Source: Bacteroidaceae bacterium
Lineage (GTDB): Bacteria; Bacteroidota; Bacteroidia; Bacteroidales; Bacteroidaceae
DNA length: 64,000 bases
Assembly (NCBI GenBank): GCA_017546505.1
Contig: JAFYWV010000099.1
Span: 1-64,000 of the forward strand
Direction of reading: 5' to 3'
The translations under genes and the position numbers were made by a program. Of this stretch, positions 10,201-16,832 are shown in pieces (position 1 is the first letter of the stretch; each line of letters opens with the position of its first letter). The notes under the pieces are model-generated. The model saw nothing but the letters and a program-made list of their open reading frames with translations. It was not told the origin of the DNA and searched no databases.

Positions 10201-13200
10201 ATTGTTGATGCTTTGACAGAAAATGTTGCCAAGTTTGGTGCCGGTGATGGCAATTACACCGACAATAACGACATCGATGCAATAAAGGCTATTATAGAAA
10301 ATATTGCGAATACGCCTCTCAATACCCTTAACACACACACCGAGACTGTGCAGATCGTTAAGGAGAGCTACCGCGAGGTTGTGTTGACTGTGAATGATAC
10401 CGAAACAGCAACTGTTCCAGGTACTATATCAATTACAGTAAATGGCAGTACTGCCGAGACTGTTAACAACAAGTTTGTACCAGCTAATGCAACGGTTTCA
10501 ATTCTTGCAACAGCCAACCCCGGTTACCGTTTTGTCAACTGGACAAGACCTGCTGCCGCAGCAAGCGCAGCTGCAAGAACAGCCGAAGCAAGAAACAGCA
10601 ATGTTGTAAGTGACCAAAACCCATACACCGTTACTGTGAGCGAGGCACTGAGCCTTGAGGCAAACTTTGAGCAGATTGTGGTAAACGCAACCCTCACCGA
10701 TGCACAGGGTAACACATACGAAGTGCTGTTGAGCGACTTTACCAACGGCGTGACAAAAGATATTGTTGCTGCTAAATTGCGTGAGGCTTATCCTTATATC
10801 ACCTTGGGCACAACCGACCAGGAAGGAAATGTTATCGATTTTGGAGTCCTAAACATTGATGGCACAGCATACACCTACACAAACAGGGTTGAATTGCCAT
10901 TCAAGGTGACTAACACTACATATCTCTGGCACAACATCTATTATCCATCAAATAACACTGTCGGATCAAAACCTGGATGCCCTAACTACATTGCTGCATT
11001 GAATGAAGATGAAGTTGTTGATATGGCAGCATCAGAAGGTTATTATTACGGTGATAACCCGACATATAACACAAAAGACGGTGGTAACAGCATCTGTTGG
11101 GCAATCTACAATGTAAACAACAGCTTTGAATTCATCTTCAAGAGCAGAGTTACCGGTAAATATATTAAGGTAGAAAGCGTTTCGTCTTCAACAACAAACA
11201 ATGTAAAATTTGTTGAGAACGCCGAAGATGCAACAGCATTCACTTTATTGAAGGATGCAGACTCATACAACGGTGATTATGCTCTTGTTGCAAATGTTAA
11301 CAATGCAACAGACGGCGAGAAGACAGGTTACCTTTGTGCAGCATCATCCAGCAAAAACTATCTTACACACTTTGACCGCACCAACCACCAAGGCGCTTGG
11401 GTTAAGTTCGTTGAGGCTCCCGACTACTTCTCAAAGATAATGGACCTTGGCATAGTACTTGGTCTGAAGTTCGGTGCCGGTGATGGCAAGTGCGTAATTG
11501 CTGGTACTAACATCGAGGAGGTTGATAACGCAATGCAAAACAGCGGTAGCATTACTCTTAACAAATTGAATGACTATGCTGCAAGAATGGAGGCTGCCTT
11601 GGCAACCGAGAACCCAACTTGGTTCAATGTAACAACCTCTGCCGAGAACGGTACTGCATATATCACTTTGGAGAATGATGACCCCGAGTTGACAAGAAAG
11701 CGCGTTCCTGGCGGTTATGAGCTTACAGTAAAAGCAACTCCTGCCACAGGTTACCACTTCACAGGCTGGACAATGAACGGCACTGCTATTGAGGGTGCTA
11801 CCGAAGAGCATACATTTACTGTAACCGAAGCTACAACAATTGTTGCCAGCTTTGCTATCAACACCTACACCGTAAATGTAACAGCCGGTGAGAACGGTAG
11901 CGTAACCGTAACAAATGACGTAAACGGAGAAACCGTTGACATAAACGGAAAAACCGTTGACTTTGCTACTGTAATAAAAATCGAAGCCACACCAAATGAT
12001 GGCTATAAATTCATAGGCTGGTACAATGGTGAAGAACTTCAGCACAGTATTAACCCCCACGAATTCGCGATTAATCACGACATCAACTACACAGCACGTT
12101 TCGAAAAGAATGAGGCTGGTTCAACAACGAATAAATATGTTATAAAGATTGACGCAATTTTAACTGACGGAGAAACTGCTGCAAACAACGCAGAAGGTAA
12201 TGTTCAGGCTATCATTCACGGCATTGGTCTGGATTGGGCTACATCTGCCGAAGTTGTTGAAAACGCAACAGTAGAACTTGTTGCAATATCCGACCACAAT
12301 CGGTCTGCTTATTTGTTCGAAGGATGGTACAAGAATGGCGAGTTGGTTAGCACAGCCTTGAGCTATAAGGTTGCTGTTACCGAAACGGTAACATACGAGG
12401 CGCGTTTTGCTAAGGGTAAGGTTATTAAATTGACATCTAATAACAAACCACTATGTCTCCCAAATATGCCAACTTACACCGATGGCTCAGAGGTTGCTGG
12501 TACTATAACAGACCTTAGAGCTGTTGTTAGAGATGGTGAAGAACTACTTATCAGTATTGATGACAGTTATATAGCGAATTTTACTGGAGAAGGATATAGA
12601 GTAGCCAACTGGACCGACAAGGATGGTAATGAAGTTGCCGGTAAGAATGTCTATAGCTTTACCATAACAGTTAACGGTGATAACACATATAAAGTAAATC
12701 TTGAAAAGGATACATACACTCTTACTGTAAGTACAGAGGGTACAATGGGTACTGTACACATTGGTGACGGTACAGAAACATCTGTTACTGTTAATAACGG
12801 CGGAACAGCTAAAATCACTGCAACACCAAGCAGTGGTTACAAGTTCGTAAACTGGACTTTGAACGGTGTGGTGGTAAGCACAGAGAACCCATACAACGTT
12901 CCTGCTATTACAGATAATGTTCAATATGTGGCAGTATTTGCCGAGGCTGCAGCCCTCAATGCCGGCTACTACCGCATTGCATACGACTTCCCTGAAACTG
13001 CAACAAATGCACCCGCTGCAAGAGCCGGCGCAACAAGAGCTGCAGGAGATACTTACACTTATGCAGTAAATTATGGTACAGGTACATCGGAAAATGTAAG
13101 TAGCAGTAGAGCTCAAGAATGGGTATACACAAATAACACAAATGAACCTACATTAACCTTGAGTGCTACTTTTGGTGATACCCCTGTTTATGCTATCAAC

Positions 13201-14571
13201 ATGGGTGCAAATGCAACAGCAAATCCAAAGTTATATACTCATAATCTTAATAGTAACACAGAAACTCCTGTAAAATACACCCTTGCAGTTTCTGAAGACT
13301 ATATCATTACAAACTATAGTTTCGAATATTATGTATATCATAATAACTATGGATTTACTATGAACGGTACAAGTCCGGCAACAAAGACTTGGTTGGAATT
13401 TTCTTCTGGCGATGTAAATGCTCAGACTGCAGAATTTACAATTTCTTCAACGCATAACAGCAGTTATATGATTGTCAAGAACTTCACCGTTACAATCCAA
13501 CCTGTTGGTGGTGAAAGTGAAGGCGGTGGTGAAATTCCAGAGCCAGAGCCAGAGCCAGGTACTCCTTCGATTGAAAGATACTATATGCAGAGCGTGGCTT
13601 GTGGTGTAAGCGGTGAAAATAATTTGCAAAACGCATTGAAGATGACACAGGAGACCGGTGCCGCATCAATCTTCTACTACGCCGACAGCAAGTTGCTCTC
13701 ATATGACAAGGGTACATACATTAAAGAAGATGGCGGAACCCGCGGTTTGCAGGAGGTTGGTGAATACGGAAATGTAGAGATAAAGATAGTCGATACCAAC
13801 GAAAACGAAGAGAATATCTGTACTATTAAAGCACCAAGCTACTTGCACGCGATGAACGGCACAACATACTATGTTGACCACTGCGGTAGCAATGAGGGTA
13901 CAAATGCCCACGCTAACCACAACTTCGCCATTGAGGAGGTTGATAAATTGCCTGTAACCATTGGTACAGCATTGCACGCTACATTCTATGCACCTGTTGC
14001 AGTTGAAATCCCCGAGGGTGTGAAGGCATACGTGCTGAATGAGAAGAACATCACTGCCGGTTCTTATGTTACAATGACAATGTTGCAGAACGGTATCATC
14101 CCTGCAAACACAGGTGTTATCCTAAAGAGTGAAGAAGCAAAGACATACTACTTTGACATTACTGAGAACATTGACGATGCAAGAGCCGAGGCTGTAGACA
14201 ATGTACTCACGGGTACTGTTGCAAAAACCAAGATTACCCAGGATGCTTATATTCTTGCAAACAGAAATGGCAAGATTGGCTTGTACCCGGTTGCTAAGAA
14301 TTCATACCTCGACAATAGTACCAACGGAACAACTGTACGTTTCACCAACAACAGCCACAAGGCATACTTGCCTGTTGAGGGTAACTTTGCAGCGTTGTTG
14401 CAGCAGGGCGTAGGTTTCCGCTTTATATTCGACGATGATGCAACCACAGAGATTGAGGATGTTGAGACTGAGAATATTGATACAATCTATGACCTACAGG
14501 GTCGCAAGCTTAGCGAGATTACCGAGCCCGGCATCTACATTGTCAATGGCAAAAAAATATTTGTAAAATAA
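4231..14571 (+). CDS. Giant secreted C10 protease-sialidase fusion (3446 residues)
   Basis: The ATG at 4231 is chosen over an upstream TTG because it begins a clean signal peptide (MKNLLRAAALAICAIFTVAN, cut after NVSA). Residues ~25-150 look like the inhibitory C10 propeptide. Residues ~160-390 are a peptidase C10 (streptopain/interpain) domain with catalytic Cys193 (STGCVPTAY) and His338 (ARHIYILDGY). A GH33 sialidase spans ~1385-1755: YRIP motif with Arg1395, three Asp boxes (DNGATW, NNGQSW, DNWGETW) and EPKVEILPNGQILLSSRR. Around these are about ten InlB-type repeats (GYxFVNWTxNG...YVANF), GEVED-like and trefoil-lectin-like modules, a diverged tandem duplication (~1758-2045 and ~2150-2465), two Pro-Glu linkers, and the tail IYDLQGRK...GIYIVNGKKIFVK. 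Expected at the cell surface, cutting sialylated glycoproteins. The domain calls are clear; joint action on one substrate is inference. Confidence 0.92.
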   Translation: MKNLLRAAALAICAIFTVANVSAQVITAERASEIANQFFANGKQKSAAFRSTNATLTQSIDSRAVTGESNDAPTFHILTGADGKGFVIVSGEETENPIIGYSFDGTINTDEMSTGMVDYLTDIDAQVKALRKSNAANPQKAAARSAMQKATATETGGTIVVELNTAQWAQGSPYNNYCFLEGATGTTKASTGCVPTAYSILCYYHKWPESAKEVTVYHANTGASMTLGHTYDYESMSNVSTEAGANAVATLMRDLGWAYQVSYGVGNTGTGNKGEGPGTLMDVFNYKSETPCNHGNYTSNRSTLGNDELWMQYIKESLDAGLPIPYSSTTSAAGTARHIYILDGYTNNNYFHFNWGWGGNGNGWFTLNNMVVDTSSDYSNGHKAYFKLMPNKTPRTVTATTNSSSMGTVSINGGTAGNSVSAEVTEGTKATLTAHPAEGYALASWTKNGVIVGTKNPIQVTVSESDNDYVANFDDAANVQIEKTCTFKISDVTTSGVNGPYCSTWTTSDGIVLNCTKGSEPAYALSTSVNTFFAKAPVGNSETLVSDITYTLTAPEGYVIKSYSFKGKSPSGSYTIDVTVGGNTTNVTNASAGVVISASDINSQSTSFVLSSTYTGRAGLSIMEDGVTVTIVSEGGASTPTPDPEPEPEPTPTTYTVSTTANPTNAGTAKFAVGTGSQKTQGDVENGTQITLYATANTGYTFVNWTLNGNEVSTSATCNVSVSQASNYVANFEAVQQTYPDVDGQTHSANYLTSATTTGAIDNVTYSANAHPGVKLVTVPGIVRVGKGDSFTLNLIANSLSSSTSAVAEDMRYCHASLYTDFDRNYKFEEDTKQRWGEKPPTNNIAGNYSTVMTINHTITVPADAPLGTSHVRMVYTNAWKEWPVNGVTTLDKGIVYDFVVEVVETVAITASASTGGAVQINNETIETKSVIKGSEVTLAATPLNGYEFVNWTKNGAEVSTNATYTFTATETASYVANFQELPDLLAGKYFRLKVKNTTNYMNIANTSNNTGSTSGVTVVAKNESSDTQIFLFEQSGNGYKLKANSGNYIKCHAWNANANTTSANDATVLTFETTGNELEYLIKWDNTNMNQGVERDDYFKAENGYVYCDAASTAATVWVLEEVIPSNEKTLTVTYSGATWGNAESDWYDYVTTTNTPAVTVKTTTSEGAKAIGFSTVSGVKHPYLLDGNSFTISLPANCKIVGYKLTYFGHNLNTKTFTYTSNNGSTATETVGQNSVDKTLTVTGLNNSEIAISVSDQTSQAGVIIKALEITYIEEEFVPVMFKVEVDGWRNDNPNTHLGTITIGGTPMKLTPEHRTASELTMPVVEGTALAFTRKYRGFEFQGFYIGATSLGTNPTLTEDQVNTINENTPLVAKFTATDDVTLFYDDDEFSYRIPAIAKTGTNRLVAVSDYRHSHDDIGRDNHGTGTLQVDLVMRTSEDNGATWSAKQTIAEGTSTFGYGDAAVAVNGENILVMAVAGNVFFTNANATNKQKTYRIYSTNNGQSWEKQEVSNNLYTLFPNANGMFFGSGKLVVDPDFNGTGNARVYGAMLLNDGNNYVLYSDNWGETWNILGGKAAASANEPKVEILPNGQILLSSRRSGGRTFNVFTYTDKANNAGNWDSAANGCNNDGNATNGEIICLDAKCTNGKPTKILLQSQPSASDRRNVSIWYKELSGDNFTASDIATGWTKGLQVSDQLSAYSAMCLQANGEIALFFEEAPCHNDDDTYGYSMVYVPLTIEEITENNFLNPNADVEYVPIEFNIELTDAEGNIYRETLDYIPDDVATALTAKYPFITLGDNGVKTENGYTNNVTLPFKVSNANTTVWHNIYWPANDTSAGKYYPIYLLSTAEGDTYVAKKTETKHYGESSYNTLNWADELSWAVYSVDGTLNFKFKNKLTGKFMAVNGVVSTSSANNVIYTDEANATTFTLEKYTGTNTYYGNYAIKSVYNGTTGYVCNTSVGHANATNYTGTNHAGAWAKFVEAPDYQAIVDALTENVAKFGAGDGNYTDNNDIDAIKAIIENIANTPLNTLNTHTETVQIVKESYREVVLTVNDTETATVPGTISITVNGSTAETVNNKFVPANATVSILATANPGYRFVNWTRPAAAASAAARTAEARNSNVVSDQNPYTVTVSEALSLEANFEQIVVNATLTDAQGNTYEVLLSDFTNGVTKDIVAAKLREAYPYITLGTTDQEGNVIDFGVLNIDGTAYTYTNRVELPFKVTNTTYLWHNIYYPSNNTVGSKPGCPNYIAALNEDEVVDMAASEGYYYGDNPTYNTKDGGNSICWAIYNVNNSFEFIFKSRVTGKYIKVESVSSSTTNNVKFVENAEDATAFTLLKDADSYNGDYALVANVNNATDGEKTGYLCAASSSKNYLTHFDRTNHQGAWVKFVEAPDYFSKIMDLGIVLGLKFGAGDGKCVIAGTNIEEVDNAMQNSGSITLNKLNDYAARMEAALATENPTWFNVTTSAENGTAYITLENDDPELTRKRVPGGYELTVKATPATGYHFTGWTMNGTAIEGATEEHTFTVTEATTIVASFAINTYTVNVTAGENGSVTVTNDVNGETVDINGKTVDFATVIKIEATPNDGYKFIGWYNGEELQHSINPHEFAINHDINYTARFEKNEAGSTTNKYVIKIDAILTDGETAANNAEGNVQAIIHGIGLDWATSAEVVENATVELVAISDHNRSAYLFEGWYKNGELVSTALSYKVAVTETVTYEARFAKGKVIKLTSNNKPLCLPNMPTYTDGSEVAGTITDLRAVVRDGEELLISIDDSYIANFTGEGYRVANWTDKDGNEVAGKNVYSFTITVNGDNTYKVNLEKDTYTLTVSTEGTMGTVHIGDGTETSVTVNNGGTAKITATPSSGYKFVNWTLNGVVVSTENPYNVPAITDNVQYVAVFAEAAALNAGYYRIAYDFPETATNAPAARAGATRAAGDTYTYAVNYGTGTSENVSSSRAQEWVYTNNTNEPTLTLSATFGDTPVYAINMGANATANPKLYTHNLNSNTETPVKYTLAVSEDYIITNYSFEYYVYHNNYGFTMNGTSPATKTWLEFSSGDVNAQTAEFTISSTHNSSYMIVKNFTVTIQPVGGESEGGGEIPEPEPEPGTPSIERYYMQSVACGVSGENNLQNALKMTQETGAASIFYYADSKLLSYDKGTYIKEDGGTRGLQEVGEYGNVEIKIVDTNENEENICTIKAPSYLHAMNGTTYYVDHCGSNEGTNAHANHNFAIEEVDKLPVTIGTALHATFYAPVAVEIPEGVKAYVLNEKNITAGSYVTMTMLQNGIIPANTGVILKSEEAKTYYFDITENIDDARAEAVDNVLTGTVAKTKITQDAYILANRNGKIGLYPVAKNSYLDNSTNGTTVRFTNNSHKAYLPVEGNFAALLQQGVGFRFIFDDDATTEIEDVETENIDTIYDLQGRKLSEITEPGIYIVNGKKIFVK
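11921..11963 (+). repeat. Short in-frame tandem duplication in the giant gene
   Basis: TAAACGGAGAAACCGTTGAC is followed at once by TAAACGGAAAAACCGTTGAC after one base, giving the peptide NGETVDINGKTVD inside the seventh InlB-type repeat. It looks like a recent slippage product of 21 bases, and the frame is kept. Confidence 0.7.
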
Positions 14572-14577
14572 ATAACA

Positions 14578-14605
14578 CTGCAAGGACAGGAAACTGTCCT
14601 TGCAG
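14578..14605 (+). terminator. Hairpin between giant gene and small ORF
   Basis: A perfect 12-bp stem (CTGCAAGGACAG with CTGTCCTTGCAG) closed by a GAAA loop, seven bases after the stop at 14571 and 21 before the ATG at 14627. It lacks a T tract, so it may be a 3'-end stabiliser or attenuator rather than a full terminator. Confidence 0.5.
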
Positions 14606-14626
14606 ATAAAAGAAAATATCACTACT

Positions 14627-14803
14627 ATGAAACGATATATTAAACCGACAAGCGAAATCATTGATATAGAGACTTCTCTAATGCTTGCACAATCAATGTA
14701 TGTGGGAGAAAATGGCGAGACAGTCGATCCCGATGATGAAAATTTTGAGCAGCTTTCGAACGGACACCGCGGCGACTGGGAGAACATCTGGGGCAATATG
14801 TAA
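14627..14803 (+). CDS. 58-residue conserved-looking small peptide
   Basis: It begins MKRYIKPTSEIIDIETSLML and ends in a polar, acidic stretch with HRGDWENIWGNM. The ATG at 14627 is preferred to an upstream frame extension because the KRYIKP... opening recalls small Bacteroidales peptides of the form M-K-x-Y-x-x-P-x-x-E/K-V-I-x-I. It has no signal peptide and no known domain. It lies in its own short interval between the giant gene's hairpin and a good terminator at 14826, which supports expression. Function unknown; it could be a peptide precursor, a regulator or a secretion accessory. I am moderately sure that it is a gene. Confidence 0.55.
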   Translation: MKRYIKPTSEIIDIETSLMLAQSMYVGENGETVDPDDENFEQLSNGHRGDWENIWGNM

Positions 14804-14825
14804 TATTCCCCCTACCCTAATATTG

Positions 14826-14863
14826 ACGTTGCAGGCCTTGAAGGCTTGCAACGTTGTTTTTTT
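14826..14863 (+). terminator. Rho-independent terminator
   Basis: A 12-bp stem (ACGTTGCAGGCC / GGCTTGCAACGT, one G-T pair) followed by TGTTTTTTTG, 23 bases after the small ORF. Confidence 0.85.
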
Positions 14864-14887
14864 GTACACGACTTTTTTTATTGTAAT

Positions 14888-14937
14888 TTCTTTGAACCTG
14901 CTTCGTTCGCTGTACAACCGGCTGAGGAGTATGAATA
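14888..14937 (+). repeat. Intergenic repeat ending CTGAGGAGTATGAATA
   Basis: About 50 bases (TTCTTTGAACCTGCTTCGTT ... GGCTGAGGAGTATGAATA) that recur at 22544-22593 with about three differences. The last 16 bases are the same as the inner end of the hairpin repeats around the DUF559 gene, so this belongs to that repeat family. Confidence 0.7.
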
Positions 14938-15045
14938 ACAACCATAGACTTGCCTTTTGTTCTTCTGTCTAAATAAAAATATGTATATATGTAACTTGTA
15001 TACAAAAACAAAACTTTTCATTACCTTTACAAAAATTTTATTTAT

Positions 15046-16533
15046 ATGAAAAAACTGATACTCACCTATTTTCTTTTGATTTCGGTCTTTGCACAGGCAC
15101 AGACATACGAAAACAGACAGTATGCAACCGCTGCGCAGACAGGCGGCAATGTTGTTGTGCAACTTGAAACAGCAAGTTGGGGACAAGGACACCCATTCAA
15201 CAATCAATGTTGGACAACGTATGGCGGCACAACACACGCAAAGACAGGTTGCGTTGCAACGGCATACGCTATTGTGCTGCGCTACCACAAATATCCCAAG
15301 GAGGGAACAGAGAACAAGTTGTACAACTGCCAGGCACCTATTTATGTAGAGCTCACCGACAGGGTGTATGACTGGGATAATATGCCGCTTGTATATGACG
15401 GCAACTGGAGCGAGGAGCAGATATATGAGGTATCAAAACTGATGGCTCACCTTGCACACGCGAATTTTTCATCGTTCGGCAGCGGTGCTACAACCGCCAA
15501 TGAGGAGCGCGAGACAGCAAGGCTTAACCGTTACTTCAACTACCCCAAAATGGCGGCATCATACCAACGCGACTATACACAGGAGCAGTGGGAGGCCAAG
15601 ATAAGGGAGAGCCTCGACAACGGTTGCCCCGTGCCATACGCAGCAAACAACAGCGGAACAGGCGACAGCCGCCATATGTTTGTGATTGACGGCTACACCG
15701 ACAACGGCTATTTCCATTTCAACTTCGGCTGGAACGGCAGCGGCAACGGATGGTTCAAACTCGATGCCATAAAGCCATATCAGGGTGACGACTACTCTTG
15801 GAAACAGAACTCGGAACACTATGCAAACTTCAACCTGAAGCCCGAAGTAACCGAGGAGGAAGAGGATAAAGATGAGGAGACACAAATATCCACAACAGAA
15901 TACTACATCAAACCAAGCACCGGCTTGGATTACGGCACATCGAAATTCAGTGTGTGGCAATCCGTATCTACCGAAGAAAAACCCGCTGTGCTGAAAATTA
16001 CCGTAACAGATGCCAACGGAAATGAAGTGAATGCAATATCGCAATACAACGACAGCCACAAGTTCTACACATTAGGGTTCATATCGGGCACCGAGACTAT
16101 GGCAACAGCCCCGGTAACATACACACTGTCTGTTCAGGAGGGTTATTTCATAACCGGATATAGTTTGACCTATTACCCAAGTGTTGGCGGCAAGGTTACT
16201 GTTGAAAACGAATATGGATATAGCGAGACTCCGGCAAGCACAAAGAACGATTATGTGATGAGTGCAAGCGACTTGCACACCAATTCAACGACATTCACCG
16301 TTACAGGAGCTTCGGCATCGTACGCAATAACCACACTGGATTTCACCGTCACCGTAGGGAGCGAAGTCAGCACCGGAATTGACAAGGTGAGTGACGAGGT
16401 GAAAGGTGAATCAACGATCGACGCAAGTCAAAACGGAGAGGTGAAAGCTATTTACGATTTACAGGGCAGAAAAGTTGAAACCCCAAGCAGAGGCATATAC
16501 ATCATAGGCGGCAAAAAGGTGCTGGTGAAATAG
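15046..16533 (+). CDS. Secreted C10 cysteine protease without prodomain
   Basis: 495 residues with a signal peptide MKKLILTYFLLISVFAQAQ. Directly after it the C10 catalytic domain begins: QLETASWGQGHPFNNQCW, Cys69 in AKTGCVATAYAI, His210 in GDSRHMFVIDGY, and the glycine-rich NFGWNGSGNGWF, all typical of streptopain/interpain. The ~120-residue inhibitory propeptide present in the giant paralogue is missing, so control of activity must differ. Residues ~290-450 form a beta-sandwich module (VTYTLSVQEGYFITGYSLTY ... ITTLDFTVTV) that recurs in both sialidase proteins. The C-terminus AIYDLQGRK...GIYIIGGKKVLVK is the shared tail. The role is probably degradation of host or dietary protein outside the cell. 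The stop codon lies at the edge of a hairpin repeat. Confidence 0.9.
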   Translation: MKKLILTYFLLISVFAQAQTYENRQYATAAQTGGNVVVQLETASWGQGHPFNNQCWTTYGGTTHAKTGCVATAYAIVLRYHKYPKEGTENKLYNCQAPIYVELTDRVYDWDNMPLVYDGNWSEEQIYEVSKLMAHLAHANFSSFGSGATTANEERETARLNRYFNYPKMAASYQRDYTQEQWEAKIRESLDNGCPVPYAANNSGTGDSRHMFVIDGYTDNGYFHFNFGWNGSGNGWFKLDAIKPYQGDDYSWKQNSEHYANFNLKPEVTEEEEDKDEETQISTTEYYIKPSTGLDYGTSKFSVWQSVSTEEKPAVLKITVTDANGNEVNAISQYNDSHKFYTLGFISGTETMATAPVTYTLSVQEGYFITGYSLTYYPSVGGKVTVENEYGYSETPASTKNDYVMSASDLHTNSTTFTVTGASASYAITTLDFTVTVGSEVSTGIDKVSDEVKGESTIDASQNGEVKAIYDLQGRKVETPSRGIYIIGGKKVLVK

Positions 16534-16730
16534 CGCTCCTCTAAGATAGAGGAGCTGCCCAAAGGGCTGAGGAGTATGAATTAAAACAAAAATCAATTAC
16601 CATACCCCTCAGTCACAAAGTGACAGTTGCTTTCAGCGAACCTTGGTTGCGCTCGTTGCGAATGAAAATAAAATTTTCATTCACTCGCTGACACAAGCTT
16701 TCCCCTACATTAGGGGAGCACCTTGAAACA
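16529..16730. repeat. Hairpin repeat pair without a gene (copy 1)
   Basis: The left unit (16529-16580) has the hairpin CTCCTCTAAGATAGAGGAG and ends CTGAGGAGTATGAAT. The right unit starts ATACCCCTCAGTCACAAAGTGACAG and ends CCCCTACATTAGGGGAGCACC, but carries a 75-base insert (16627-16701) that the copy at 23194 lacks. The two units face each other with only about 25 bases between, like an empty version of the DUF559 element. The left hairpin (9-bp stem, 16535-16555) may also end transcription of the C10 gene, whose TAG stop falls in the conserved AAATAG edge. Confidence 0.75.
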
Positions 16731-16832
16731 AACAAATTTTGCATATATCAATTATTTTTAATACCTTGCATACGATTTTGGATTATTATGCAAAATCACA
16801 AAGCAATAGATAAATAACCAATTTATTTTTAT
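16534..16832. other. Intergenic region, repeats and candidate promoter
   Basis: About 300 bases with no gene. It holds the copy-1 repeat and then an AT-rich leader. TTTG at 16738-16741 and TACCTTGC at 16762-16769, 20 bases apart, are an imperfect TTTG/TAnnTTTG promoter for the gene at 16833. Confidence 0.45.
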
